NCBI GenBank assembly: GCA_965229335.1
Contig: OZ245874.1
Coordinates: 1,798,001 to 1,862,000, forward strand
Direction: 5' to 3'
DNA length: 64,000 bases
Source of the DNA: JAFKFH01 sp017307375
Lineage (GTDB): Bacteria > Pseudomonadota > Alphaproteobacteria > Ferrovibrionales > Ferrovibrionaceae
How positions within the stretch are numbered: position 1 is the stretch's first letter; each line of letters begins with the position of its first letter. A program made the translations under genes and the position numbers. Under the pieces are notes generated by a model that saw nothing but the letters and a program-made list of their open reading frames with translations, did no database searches and was not told where the DNA came from. This document shows, in pieces, positions 1-8,656 of the stretch.

Positions 1-199
1 CGTCGATGCGCTGTCCGGCAAAGCTGATCTCGCCGGCCGTGGGCGGCACCGCGCCGGCGATCATCGAGAACAGCGTGGTCTTGCCGGCACCGTTCGGGCC
101 GATCAGCCCGGCGATCGAGCCCTCGGCGACCTTGAGCGAGGCGCCGTCGACTGCCAGCAGCCCGCCGAAGCGTTTGGAGACGTTCGCGACCTCAAGCAT
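1..199 (-). CDS. Liv-type ABC transporter ATP-binding protein (LivG-like), 3' end outside window
   Basis: The first 66 residues of a cytoplasmic ATPase are visible; the rest lies beyond the left edge. The Walker A motif GPNGAGKTT is at residues 34-42, and the opening 'VSKRFGGLLAVDGASL' is typical of the LivG branch of branched-chain-amino-acid-type importers. The ATG at 199 overlaps the end of the preceding permease gene by 8 bases. It should power the two permeases 192-1151 and 1148-2020. The substrate cannot be told from this part. The signature motif and Walker B are not in the window. Confidence 0.9.
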   Translation of the reverse strand, partial: MLEVANVSKRFGGLLAVDGASLKVAEGSIAGLIGPNGAGKTTLFSMIAGAVPPTAGEISFAGQRID

Positions 200-1151
200 G
201 GCGGCGCCCCAGCCGACCGATCAGCCCGACGATGCCGTCGGGCAGGAAGCGCAGCACGATGATCAGCAGCAGGCCGAACAGGGCGAGGTTCAGCCCCGGC
301 GCCCCGTCGGTCCAGACATTGGCCACCTCGCCCAGCGCGCGCATGACAATTGCCCCGATCAGCGGGCCGAACAGCGTGCCGATGCCGCCGATGATCGGTG
401 CCAGCAGCGCCTCGACCGAGACGCCCGAGCCATAGGCGATATGCGGGTCGAGATAGAGGAAGAACTGGGCATAGAAGACGCCGGAGAGGGCGGCCAGCGC
501 CCCCGACAGCGTGATCGCGCCGAGCTTGACCCGGAAAATGTCGATGCCGAGTGCGGCGGCGGCCGCCTCGTTCTCGCGCACCGCGACGAGATAGGCGCCG
601 AAGCGCGACCGTTCGACCGCCAGGGTGACGATCAGGCTGACCGCGAACAGGATCAGCATGGCATAATAGAACCCGGCCTTGTCGGCGAACTGGAAGTTTG
701 CCGGCGAAACCTTCAGCGGGATCAGGATGCCGGCACCCCCGCCGGTGAACGGTACCGACGTGGCCAGGATGCGGAAGACCTCGGCGAAGGCGAGCGTCAC
801 CAGGGCGAAATAGGATCCCTTGAGGCCATAGCGGAAGGACAGCGCCCCGCAGAACGCACCGATCGCACCGCCGGCGATCGTGCCGGCGATCAGGCCGGTC
901 CAGGGGTCGAGGCCCAGCCGCACCTGCAGGACGGCGGTGACATAGGCGCCTGTGCCGAAGAACAGCGCGTGGCCGTAGGAGAACTGCCCGCCATAGCCGC
1001 CCAGGAGGTTCCAGGCCTGCGCCAGGCAGGCGAACATCAGGGTGGTGGTGGCCAGGCCCAGCCAGTAGCCGGTGCCGAGGGCCAGCGGGGCCGCGGCCAG
1101 CGCGGCCAGCACCACGGGTACGGCGATCAGCTTGATGCGATCGGGATTCAT
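192..1151 (-). CDS. Liv-type ABC transporter permease (LivM-like)
   Basis: A 319-residue integral membrane protein of the LivM family, one half of the channel of a branched-chain-amino-acid-type importer. Diagnostic stretches are 'NLLGGYGGQFSYGHALFF' near residue 50 and the cytoplasmic loop 'AVRENEAAAAALGIDIFRVK' around residue 210, which normally contacts the ATPase. I chose the ATG at 1151 because it overlaps the TGA of the upstream permease in an ATGA junction and gives the usual family length of about 320. It lies in the operon GntR, binding protein, LivH-like, LivM-like, LivG-like. The family also carries aromatic acids, amides and urea, so the cargo is not defined. Confidence 0.93.
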   Translation of the reverse strand: MNPDRIKLIAVPVVLAALAAAPLALGTGYWLGLATTTLMFACLAQAWNLLGGYGGQFSYGHALFFGTGAYVTAVLQVRLGLDPWTGLIAGTIAGGAIGAFCGALSFRYGLKGSYFALVTLAFAEVFRILATSVPFTGGGAGILIPLKVSPANFQFADKAGFYYAMLILFAVSLIVTLAVERSRFGAYLVAVRENEAAAAALGIDIFRVKLGAITLSGALAALSGVFYAQFFLYLDPHIAYGSGVSVEALLAPIIGGIGTLFGPLIGAIVMRALGEVANVWTDGAPGLNLALFGLLLIIVLRFLPDGIVGLIGRLGRRHA

Positions 1152-2020
1152 GCCGGCTTGCCCCCGAACAGCCCGGTCGGCCGGAACAGCAATACCAGGA
1201 TGAAGATGATGAAGATGCCGATCTGGCCGAGGCTTTCGCCGAGGATCAGCCCGCCGGCCGATTCGACGAGGCCGAGGATCAGCCCGCCGACCAGCGCCCC
1301 GGTGAAGCTGCCCATGCCGCCGAGCACGACGGTGGTGAAGGCGACCAGCACGAAGGCATGGCCGACCTGGGGCGTCACGTAGAACGACGGCAGCAGCAGG
1401 CAGGCTGCGGCCGCCAGCGTCGCGGTGCCGATGCCGAAGCACAGGCCGTAGATATGCTCGACATCGATGCCCATCAGTCGCGCGCCCTGGCGCTCGCGCG
1501 CGACGGCGCGGATGGCGCGGCCGAGATCTGTCCGCCCGATCAGGAACCACAGCAGCGCGGCGATGCCGAGCGCGGCGCCGAAGGCGACGGCGCGCGGCAC
1601 CGGGATCAGCGCGACGCCGATATCGATGACGTCGAAGCCGTAGGGCACATCGATCGTGCGGGTGTCCGAGCGCCAGAAATAGAGCGCCAGGTTGTCCAGA
1701 ATGATCGACAGGCCGAGCGTGACCAGAAGGACGTTCTGGTCGCGACCGTGGGCGGTATGCTCGATCACGCCGCGTTGCAGGAAATAACCCAGGATGAAGA
1801 AGGCGGGTACCGCGATGGGCAGCGCCAGATAGGGATCGATCCCCAGCCCGGTGTTCAGGAAATACACGCCGTAAAGCGCCACCATCAGCAGCGAGCCGTG
1901 AGCGAAGTTGATGATGTGCAGGACGCCGTAGATCAAGGTAAGGCCGAGCGCCACCAGCGCGTAGATCGCGCCGGTGGTGAGCCCGTTGACCAGGGCCGGT
2001 ACGAGAAGTGAGGCAGTCAT
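1148..2020 (-). CDS. Liv-type ABC transporter permease (LivH-like)
   Basis: A 290-residue membrane protein of the LivH family. It begins with 'LVNGLTTGAIYALVALGLTLIYGVLHIINFAHG', read here as two pieces (residues 9-25 and 26-42), the hallmark N-terminus, and ends with 'RPTGLFGGKPA'. The ATPase-contact loop 'ARERQGARLMGIDVEHIY' is near residue 200. It overlaps the next permease by 4 bases and lies 23 bases downstream of the binding-protein gene, so the genes are almost certainly co-transcribed. With the LivM-like protein it should form the heterodimeric channel. Confidence 0.93.
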   Translation of the reverse strand: MTASLLVPALVNGLTTGAIYALVALGLTLIYGVLHIINFAHGSLLMVALYGVYFLNTGLGIDPYLALPIAVPAFFILGYFLQRGVIEHTAHGRDQNVLLVTLGLSIILDNLALYFWRSDTRTIDVPYGFDVIDIGVALIPVPRAVAFGAALGIAALLWFLIGRTDLGRAIRAVARERQGARLMGIDVEHIYGLCFGIGTATLAAAACLLLPSFYVTPQVGHAFVLVAFTTVVLGGMGSFTGALVGGLILGLVESAGGLILGESLGQIGIFIIFILVLLFRPTGLFGGKPA

Positions 2021-2043
2021 CGCCGTCAGGCCCCGGTTCCTCG

Positions 2044-3264
2044 TTATGCCCGCGGGATCGGATAGACCGCCTTGGCCGACGCGAAGGTGTCGGGGAAGAT
2101 CACCTCGATGTTCTTGCCCAGGATCTGGGTGTTGACCGGCTGGGCCCCCTCGTTCTGGCCGTTGACGAACAGCGTCGGGCCGTAGGGCATGATATGGCCG
2201 TCGAACTTCGACGCGGCCAAGGCCTCGGTGACCTTCTTGCGATCGCGCGAGGCGGCATGTTCCAGGGCGTCGCCGATCACCTGCATGCAGGCGTAGTTCA
2301 GCATGGCCTCGTAGGTCAGGTCGATCTTCTTGGCGGCGCAGGCCTTGGCAAAGGCCTGGGCGACCGGTTTGCGCGGGTCGTACCAATGATTGCAGTCCAT
2401 GATGTACTGCGCGGCTTCGTTATGTTCGTTGGCGAACTTGATGTTGGAGGCCGCGCCGCCGAGGATGGCGTAGATGCCCTTGGGCCGGACGCGCTGCTGC
2501 TGCAGCGTGCGTGCCATCAGGATGAATTCGTTCAGGTAGTTCGACGGGATCACCAGGTCGGGATTGGCCGACTTGATCTTCAGCGCGATGTTGGTGAAGT
2601 CGCGGGTGGGCGTGGCGTGCGAGATGGTGTCGACCACCTCGAAGCCGCGGGCCGGCAGCTCGGTGTTGAGCAGCTTGGCCATGCCGGCGCCGAAGGCCGA
2701 ATCCTCGTGCACGATCAGCACGGTCTTGGCCGGCTTGCCGGCAGCGTCGTTGATCTTGACCAGGTTCTCCAGCGCGGTCGAGGTGATCTTGCCGAAGCCC
2801 GGGCCGAAGCGGAAGGTGTTGGTCAGTCCGCGGCTGACGATCTGGTCGACCACGCCGACATCGACGACATGCGGCAGGTCGTAGCGCGCGGCCGCCTGGG
2901 TGGTGGCGAGCGCGATGCCGGAGGCGAACGGCCCCAGCACCAGCGAGACGCCTGCCTCGTTCAGCTTGTCGATCTCGGCGGCACCGACTTCGGGCTTGGA
3001 CTGGGCATCGGCCAGCACCGGCTCGATCTTGGCGCCGCCCAGCGCCTTGATCCCGCCGGCGGCATTGATGTGCTCGACGGCGAGCAGCGCGCCGGCGCGG
3101 GCCTGCGTGCCGGAATAGGCGAGCGGCCCGGTCACCGGATGCAGCACGCCGACCTTGATCGTTCCGGCCTGGGCACGCAGCACCGCGGGCGCGCCGATCG
3201 CGGCCATGGCCGCACCGACACCCGCCATCTGCAATGCCTGCCGGCGATTGATACGCTTGTTCAT
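2044..3264 (-). CDS. Periplasmic substrate-binding protein of Liv-type importer (type I fold)
   Basis: A 406-residue exported binding protein. The signal region 'NRRQALQMAGVGAAMAA' (residues 6-22) has paired arginines and looks Tat-like, ending at 'LRAQA'. The mature part opens with 'IKVGVLHPVTGPLAYSGTQ', typical of Leu/Ile/Val-type receptors. The start ATG overlaps the TGA of the GntR gene (ATGA) and has GGGGAG upstream. The gene therefore sits between its probable regulator and its permeases. The ligand is unknown; related proteins bind amino acids, amides or aromatic acids. Confidence 0.92.
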   Translation of the reverse strand: MNKRINRRQALQMAGVGAAMAAIGAPAVLRAQAGTIKVGVLHPVTGPLAYSGTQARAGALLAVEHINAAGGIKALGGAKIEPVLADAQSKPEVGAAEIDKLNEAGVSLVLGPFASGIALATTQAAARYDLPHVVDVGVVDQIVSRGLTNTFRFGPGFGKITSTALENLVKINDAAGKPAKTVLIVHEDSAFGAGMAKLLNTELPARGFEVVDTISHATPTRDFTNIALKIKSANPDLVIPSNYLNEFILMARTLQQQRVRPKGIYAILGGAASNIKFANEHNEAAQYIMDCNHWYDPRKPVAQAFAKACAAKKIDLTYEAMLNYACMQVIGDALEHAASRDRKKVTEALAASKFDGHIMPYGPTLFVNGQNEGAQPVNTQILGKNIEVIFPDTFASAKAVYPIPRA

Positions 3265-4082
3265 TGATCTTGCTCTCCCCTGATGCGGCCGTTGCCCGAC
3301 CGTTTGCTGCCTGAAGCCCAGACATGGCCTTTGCCCTTGCGCTCCCGTTCCAGGGTCATCCGGTACTGGTAGCGGTCGGGGCGATAAAGGATGCGGATAT
3401 ACTCGACCGGCTGCTGGTCGCGGTCGTAGACGGTGCGCACGATCGACAGCAGCGGCGCGCCCACGGCAACACCCAGCGCAGCGGCAACCTTCGGGTCGGC
3501 CAGCACCGCGCCGAACGACTGGCGGGCCGAGGCGACCTTGACGCCATTCTGCTCCAGCAGGCTGAGCAGCGGCCGGGTGCCGAGGTCCTCGGCCCCGAAA
3601 TGGCGGCCGAGATGGCCAGGGATGAACGAGGTGAGATAGGAAAACGGCGCACCCTCGTGGCTGCGCACCCGCACCGCGCGCTGCACCAGCTCGTTCTGGC
3701 CGACCTGCAATTCGCGCTGGACATCCTCGGTCGGCAACACGAAGCCGAATTCGAGCAGCGCAACCTGGGTCTTCAGGCCCATCTCGAGCAGGTTTTCCAG
3801 CAGGCCGTCGATATCGGCCGCCACCGGCGGCGGCAGGCTGCGCGGCTTGACCCGGGTGCCGGCGCCGCGCCGCCGTTCGACCAGGCCCTGCGCCGCCAGT
3901 TCGTTGACCGCGCGCGCGACAGTGATGCGCGAGACACCGAATTCGCGGCTGATTTCCTGTTCGCTCGGCAGCAGGCCGTCGCGTCCGTAATAGCCATGCT
4001 CGACCCGCTCGCGCAGCACCAGTTGGATCTGGTGATACAGCGGGGTCGGCAGATCCTGGCTCAGCGGGGCGTCGTCGGTCAT
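3261..4082 (-). CDS. GntR-family transcriptional regulator (HutC/UTRA subfamily)
   Basis: A 273-residue regulator with an N-terminal winged helix. 'PTPLYHQIQLVLRERVEHG' and the recognition region 'GVSRITVARAVNELAAQGL' fall within the first 80 residues. A C-terminal UTRA effector domain follows, ending around 'VEYIRILYRPDRYQY'. I prefer the ATG at 4082 because GGA stands eight bases before it; ATGs at 4094 and 4106 are in frame but lack a visible ribosome site. It is first in the operon and overlaps the binding-protein gene, so it probably represses the importer in response to the imported compound. A perfect inverted repeat at 4172-4190 is a candidate operator. Confidence 0.88.
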   Translation of the reverse strand: MTDDAPLSQDLPTPLYHQIQLVLRERVEHGYYGRDGLLPSEQEISREFGVSRITVARAVNELAAQGLVERRRGAGTRVKPRSLPPPVAADIDGLLENLLEMGLKTQVALLEFGFVLPTEDVQRELQVGQNELVQRAVRVRSHEGAPFSYLTSFIPGHLGRHFGAEDLGTRPLLSLLEQNGVKVASARQSFGAVLADPKVAAALGVAVGAPLLSIVRTVYDRDQQPVEYIRILYRPDRYQYRMTLERERKGKGHVWASGSKRSGNGRIRGEQDQ

Positions 4083-4171
4083 CAATGTTTCCATCTCGAA
4101 TGACATAGAGATATAGCAAATAAAGTCGTTCCGTCCAGCGCAATCAGTCTAGTTTGCAGCCTGCTGCGGGC

Positions 4172-4190
4172 TTGGGCAAACCCTGCCCAA
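4172..4190. promoter_or_regulatory. Perfect 7-bp inverted repeat between divergent genes
   Basis: TTGGGCA (4172-4178) and TGCCCAA (4184-4190) form a perfect dyad with a 5-base spacer, between the GntR gene and the divergent NMT1-type importer. Neither flanking gene is read into this spot, so a terminator is unlikely. A role as GntR operator is inference from position only. Confidence 0.4.
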
Positions 4191-4350
4191 AATCCAGGAT
4201 TTCTGCCTATCACGGCGCCACCCTGGGCGACGCTATGATACTGCCGAACGACAGCGAGAATGTCGGGTTGACTCACACCCGGTGATCAATAAGCTATAAA
4301 GACAAGACATTATGGTGTTTCCCGTAACGGACATTCACAGGGGGTTGACG

Positions 4351-5352
4351 ATGGGTAGGCTTACTCGGCGCGAATTGTTGGCGGGGGCGGCGGGGCTGGC
4401 GGCGGGGATGGCCGTTTCCGATCTTGCCCTGGCGCAGGCCAAGGAGAAGGTGACGATCCTGACGCCCTTCACCTTCCTGATCGGTTTTGCCGAGCTGCTC
4501 TACCCGCTGTCGGCGGGGTACTATGCCGAACAGGGGCTCGACGCCACGGTGCTGCCGGCCGGCGGCTCGGCCGCCGCGGTCACCCAGGTGCTGGCCGGCC
4601 AGGCCCAGTTCTGCCGTACCGGTGCCATCGACCTGATGACCGCGGTGTCGCGCGGCGCCCCGCTGGTCGCGATCGCGACCATCGCCCAGGCCTCGACGAT
4701 CTGGATGATTTCGCCGGCCAAGGCGCCGATCAACAGCCCGGAGGATTTCAAGGGCAAGACGATCGGCATCATCTCCAAGGCGGGGCTCGCCGAAAACCTG
4801 CTCGACATGATGCTGGCGGGTGCCAAGATCGATCCGAAATCGGTGCCGCGCGAGGCGGTCGGCAACGCCCCCGGCGCCTACAGCCTGATCGAGCAGGGGC
4901 GTATCGCGGGCTATCTCGCCTCGACCTCGACGGTCCTGGCGCTGAAGGCCGCGGGCACGCCGATCGTCGCCTGGAACACCGACCAGTTCGCGAAGATCCC
5001 GGGGCAGGTGCTGGTGACCACTCGCGAGATGGTCGAGAAGCGGCCGGAGATCTGCCAGAAGTTCCTCAACGCGGTCAACATGGCGGTCACCGAGTTGCTC
5101 GATCCTAACAAGATCGACGCGGCGATCGCCAAGATGAAGCCGCTGGAGATTTCCGACGCCAAGGACCCCGTCGCGGCCAAGGCGGCGTTGCTGGCCGAGC
5201 AGAGCTCGTGGTCGCCCGGCGGCATCAAGCCCCTGCGCAACGTGCCGGATCGCTTCTCGGTCTGTCGCTTCCTGATGGTGGGGGCGGGCCTGTTGCCGCA
5301 GGGGGCGAGCGACCAGGTCTATACGAACCAGTTCGCCGTCAAGCTGCCGTGA
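4351..5352 (+). CDS. NMT1/THI5-type periplasmic binding protein of ABC importer
   Basis: A 333-residue exported binding protein of the SsuA/TauA/THI5 superfamily. A Tat-like leader 'LTRRELLAGAAGLAAGMAV' covers residues 3-21, ending near 'LALAQA'. The mature part contains 'SAGYYAEQGLDATVLPAGGS' and 'EDFKGKTIGIISKAGLAEN', typical of this fold. The ATG at 4351 follows AGGGGG (4339-4344) at good spacing; a more upstream in-frame start at 4312 lacks one. It is followed directly by its ATPase, whose GTG overlaps its stop. It leads a long same-strand run that includes amidohydrolases and an amidase, so an amide, nitrogenous or aromatic ligand is possible but unproven. Confidence 0.9.
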   Translation: MGRLTRRELLAGAAGLAAGMAVSDLALAQAKEKVTILTPFTFLIGFAELLYPLSAGYYAEQGLDATVLPAGGSAAAVTQVLAGQAQFCRTGAIDLMTAVSRGAPLVAIATIAQASTIWMISPAKAPINSPEDFKGKTIGIISKAGLAENLLDMMLAGAKIDPKSVPREAVGNAPGAYSLIEQGRIAGYLASTSTVLALKAAGTPIVAWNTDQFAKIPGQVLVTTREMVEKRPEICQKFLNAVNMAVTELLDPNKIDAAIAKMKPLEISDAKDPVAAKAALLAEQSSWSPGGIKPLRNVPDRFSVCRFLMVGAGLLPQGASDQVYTNQFAVKLP

Positions 5353-6164
5353 CGACGGTACCTGCGGCGGCCCAGGCCGCCGTCAAGATCGCGGTCGACG
5401 GGGTCGGCATGGTCTATGGTCGCGAGCGCAAGGTGCAAGCCCTCGCGCGCGTCGATCTCGACATCGCCGACGGCGAATTCGTCGTGCTGCTCGGCGCTTC
5501 GGGCTGCGGCAAGACGACGCTGTTGCGCATCATCGGTGGGCTGTTGAAGCCCACCGAAGGGGCGATCGTCGTGGATCGGCGGCCGCTGTGGCAGGGCGGG
5601 AAGCGCGATGGGGCGGTGGCCGACCAGATCGGTTTCGTCTTCCAGGACGCCAATCTCTTTCCCTGGATGACCATCGCCGAGAACATCGCGCTGCCGCTGC
5701 GCCTGCGCGGCGCCACGGCGGATGCGCGGCGGCAGGTGGCGGGGACGCTGTGCGCCAAGGTCGGCATATCGGGCTTCGAGGATGCCTATCCCAGGCAGCT
5801 TTCCGGCGGCATGCGCCAGCGCGCCGCTATTGCCCGCGCCCTGTCCTACGATCCGTCGATCCTGTTGATGGACGAGCCGTTCGGGGCACTGGACGCGCTG
5901 ACGCGCGAGCAGATGAACCTCGAACTGCAGCGGATCTGGCTGGCCAATCGCGGCACCGTGGTGCTGGTCACCCATTCGATCGCGGAAGCCATCTTTCTGG
6001 CCGACCGGATCGTCGTGCTGACGCCGCGGCCTGGCAAGATCGAAACCATCGTGCCGGTCGGCTTTCCACGGCCGCGCACCATGGCGATCCAGCGCGAACA
6101 GGCTTTTCACGAGCTGCAGGACCGCCTGCGCGACCTGCTGGGGGTCAGTGATCATGTCGACTAG
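5349..6164 (+). CDS. ABC transporter ATP-binding protein (SsuB/TauB-like)
   Basis: A 271-residue ATPase partner of the neighbouring NMT1-type binding protein and permease. It has Walker A GASGCGKTT, the Q-loop 'FVFQDANLFPWMT', signature LSGGMRQR and Walker B 'ILLMDEPFGALD', in the proper order. The start is taken as GTG 5349, overlapping the upstream TGA (GTGA); the only other in-frame start nearby would remove the first beta strand. The pattern 'DANLFPWMTIAENIALPL' is common to the nitrate/sulfonate/taurine group of ATPases. Confidence 0.9.
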   Translation: MTTVPAAAQAAVKIAVDGVGMVYGRERKVQALARVDLDIADGEFVVLLGASGCGKTTLLRIIGGLLKPTEGAIVVDRRPLWQGGKRDGAVADQIGFVFQDANLFPWMTIAENIALPLRLRGATADARRQVAGTLCAKVGISGFEDAYPRQLSGGMRQRAAIARALSYDPSILLMDEPFGALDALTREQMNLELQRIWLANRGTVVLVTHSIAEAIFLADRIVVLTPRPGKIETIVPVGFPRPRTMAIQREQAFHELQDRLRDLLGVSDHVD

Positions 6165-6933
6165 GGGAAACCTGCTCACCTGGATCACCACGCCGCTGCT
6201 GCTGCTGGTGTTCTTCGTCTGCTGGGACGTGTACGTCTCGGCATTCCAGGTGTCCCGCTTCGTGCTGCCGCCGCCGCTGGAGGTGCTCAAGGCCTTCTGG
6301 GGCCTGCTGATCGAGGCGTCGACCTGGCGGCATGCCGCCGTCACGGTCTACGAGACCCTGTTCGGGTTCGTTCTCGCCACGGTGTTCGGCGTCGGGTTGG
6401 GCGCCCTGCTCGCCAAGGTCCCGCTGCTTGAACGCGTGCTCAGCCCCTTCATCATCGCGACCCAGGTCGTGCCGAAGGTCGCGCTGATCCCGCTTTTCAT
6501 CCTGTGGTTCGGTTTCGGCCCGACCTCGAAGATCGTGGTCGCGGCGGTGCTGGCCTTCTTTCCGATCATGGCCAACACCCTGCTCGGCTTCAAATCGATC
6601 GAGACCGGCCATCGCGACGTCATGCTGTCGCTCAACGCGACATCGGGCGCCCATGCCCGCTTCCTCGAGCTGCCGGCCTCGCTGCCCTACATCATGAGCG
6701 GCATGGAGGTCGGCATCGTGCTGGCGATCATCGGCGCCGTGGTCGGCGAATATCTCGGCGGCAACGTCGGTCTGGGCCATCTCGCCGTCGCCAGCCTCAA
6801 TTCGTTCCAGGTCGATCTCCTGTTCGCGACGATCCTGTTGCTGACCGTCATCGGCTTCCTGCTCTACCTCGCCGTCGTCGGGCTGAAGCGCTGGGTGATC
6901 CCCTGGCACCAGTCTTCCGGCCAGGTCGTCTGA
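6154..6933 (+). CDS. ABC transporter permease (SsuC/TauC-like)
   Basis: A 259-residue membrane protein of the binding-protein-dependent permease family with about six helices. The EAA-type cytoplasmic loop is recognisable around 'LNATSGAHARFLELPASLPY' (about residues 160-180). It overlaps the end of the ATPase gene by 11 bases. The ATG at 6154 follows GGGGG; a GTG six bases earlier is also possible. It completes a three-gene importer and probably works as a homodimer, since no second permease is encoded here. Confidence 0.92.
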   Translation: MSTRGNLLTWITTPLLLLVFFVCWDVYVSAFQVSRFVLPPPLEVLKAFWGLLIEASTWRHAAVTVYETLFGFVLATVFGVGLGALLAKVPLLERVLSPFIIATQVVPKVALIPLFILWFGFGPTSKIVVAAVLAFFPIMANTLLGFKSIETGHRDVMLSLNATSGAHARFLELPASLPYIMSGMEVGIVLAIIGAVVGEYLGGNVGLGHLAVASLNSFQVDLLFATILLLTVIGFLLYLAVVGLKRWVIPWHQSSGQVV

Positions 6934-6959
6934 TCCATTTCCGTCATCGAGGTTCCGGT

Positions 6960-7793
6960 ATGAGCGACATCATCGACGTTTCGGTGAATTTCCGACCCAA
7001 TACCAAGGTCGGCGTCTACGACTACCTCAAGATCGACCGCGCTCTGGTCAAGCCCTTCGACCCCGACGGCTATATCGCGGAGATGGACAAGGCAGGCATC
7101 GCCATGTCCGGGCTGATCGCGAATGTCTCCGCGAACGGCATCGGCGGCGAGGAGCATTTCGTCCGCGCCGAGGAAATCGCCCCCTTCCTGAAGAAATATC
7201 CCGACCGCTATTTCGGCTGGGTCGGCATCAATCCGCTGCGCAAGATGGAGATGGTGCGCTACATCGAGTTCGCGGTGAAGGAACTGGGCTTCAAGGGCGT
7301 CCACGTCTACCCGCACTGGTTCGGCGTGCCGATCAACGACCGCCTCTATTATCCGATCTATGCCAAATGCTGCGAGCTCGGCGTGCCGATCACGCTGCAG
7401 GTCGGCACCCATTCGATGCGCTCGGGCGCCAAATGCGTCGGCCGTCCGATCCTGCTCGACGACGTCGCCTTCGATTTTCCCGAGCTGAAGCTGATCGGAC
7501 TGCATCTCGGCGCCCCGTGGCTGGAAGAAATGGTGATGCTGGCCAAGGCCTACGAGCATGTCTACATCATCGCCGACGCCCATCCGCCGTCGACCTGGGG
7601 CAAGCCGCTGCTCGACTACATCGCCGAGCGCGACTGGGCCAACAAGGACGGTTCGCACAAGGTCATGTGGGGCACCGACTGGCCGGTGCAGACGGTAGCG
7701 AAGTCGCTGGCCGAGGTCGACGCGCTGGCCTTCGCCCCCGAGGTCAAGGCGCGGCTGACCGGCGGCAATGCCCGCCGCATCCTGGGCCTGTGA
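6960..7793 (+). CDS. Amidohydrolase-2 family protein, first of a tandem pair, lacking the N-terminal HxH motif
   Basis: A 277-residue TIM-barrel protein of the family that contains ACMSD, gamma-resorcylate decarboxylase and 2-pyrone-4,6-dicarboxylate hydrolase. Recognisable positions are HVYPHW at 115-120, 'LIGLHLGAPW' with H182, and 'GTDWP' with D240. The first-strand motif that normally supplies two metal histidines (DxHxH) reads DVSVN at residues 6-10, so both are missing. It lies 26 bases after the permease and just before a clear paralogue, suggesting that both act on the imported compound. Hydrolysis or decarboxylation cannot be chosen from the sequence. Confidence 0.85.
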   Translation: MSDIIDVSVNFRPNTKVGVYDYLKIDRALVKPFDPDGYIAEMDKAGIAMSGLIANVSANGIGGEEHFVRAEEIAPFLKKYPDRYFGWVGINPLRKMEMVRYIEFAVKELGFKGVHVYPHWFGVPINDRLYYPIYAKCCELGVPITLQVGTHSMRSGAKCVGRPILLDDVAFDFPELKLIGLHLGAPWLEEMVMLAKAYEHVYIIADAHPPSTWGKPLLDYIAERDWANKDGSHKVMWGTDWPVQTVAKSLAEVDALAFAPEVKARLTGGNARRILGL

Positions 7794-7798
7794 CCGCG

Positions 7799-8656
7799 AT
7801 GAGCGGCGAGATCAGGGCGATCGACACCGTCGTCAACATCTGGACCAGGGAGGCGCTGGCCGGTCGGCCCGACCGCAGCCAGTTCTACACCGGCAAGATC
7901 GGGCTGGACCGCGGCACGTTCGAGGGCATCACCCATGAAGAGATGCTGCGCCGCATGGACGCGGCCGGCATCGAGATCGCCTTCCTGATCGCGGCCAAGG
8001 TCGGCCAGCTCGGCCATCCCTCGTGCTATCACGTGCCCTACGAACTGGTCGCCGACGCGGTCCAGGCCCACCCCGATCGCTTCCGCGGCCTTGCCGGCCT
8101 CGATCCGACCGAGGGCATGAAGGGTGTGCGCGCCTTCGAGCACGCGGTTAAGGAATACGGCTTCATCGGCGGGCATTTCTATCCGCATTGGTACGAGCTC
8201 GGCCCCGACCACGCGAAGTGGTACCCGTTCTATACCAAGGCCTGCGAACTCGACGTGCCGCTGCAGCTGCAGGTCGGCCAGTCGCTGATCTATGACGAGC
8301 GCTACCCCAGGCGCTCGGTCGGCAGGCCGATCGCGCTCGATGCCGTTGCCTGCGACTTTCCCGAACTGAAGCTGATCGGCATCCATGTCGGCATCCCCTG
8401 GACCGAGGAGATGATCGCCATGGCCTGGAAGCACAAGAACGTCTATATCGGCTGCGACGCGCACAGCCCCAAGCATTGGCCGCCGGCCTTCGTCCACTAC
8501 CTCAACACCTATGGCCAGGACAAGGTGCTGTTCGGCACCGACTTCCCGGTCCTGGGGTTCGAGCGGACGATGGCCGAGATCCATGCCCTCGACCTGCGGC
8601 CCGGCGTCCTGCCCAAGCTGCTGCGCGACAACGCCGCCAAGCTCTATCGCCTATGA
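7799..8656 (+). CDS. Amidohydrolase-2 family protein, second of a tandem pair, lacking the N-terminal HxH motif
   Basis: A 285-residue paralogue of the preceding protein: both share 'FDFPELKLIG'/'CDFPELKLIG', a YPHW segment, a 'GIPW/GAPW' segment and a terminal GTD. Its first-strand motif is DTVVN (residues 9-13), again without histidines. The start is ATG 7799; a GTG at 7790 overlapping the upstream stop is an alternative. The two genes may encode a heteromer or two successive steps. The next gene overlaps its stop (ATGA), placing a CoA ligase in the same transcript. Confidence 0.85.
   Translation: MSGEIRAIDTVVNIWTREALAGRPDRSQFYTGKIGLDRGTFEGITHEEMLRRMDAAGIEIAFLIAAKVGQLGHPSCYHVPYELVADAVQAHPDRFRGLAGLDPTEGMKGVRAFEHAVKEYGFIGGHFYPHWYELGPDHAKWYPFYTKACELDVPLQLQVGQSLIYDERYPRRSVGRPIALDAVACDFPELKLIGIHVGIPWTEEMIAMAWKHKNVYIGCDAHSPKHWPPAFVHYLNTYGQDKVLFGTDFPVLGFERTMAEIHALDLRPGVLPKLLRDNAAKLYRL

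Noticed and set aside
6..1382. Long plus-strand open frame opposite the LivM/LivH permease genes, and many similar long frames elsewhere
   Set aside because: They are rich in Arg, Gly, Ala, Asp and Gln with no domain pattern, run antisense to clear genes and reflect the high GC content.
4268..4300. TTGACT and TATAAA as promoter of the NMT1-type importer
   Set aside because: The two elements are 21 bases apart, too far for a normal sigma-70 promoter; other pairs in the region are weaker still.
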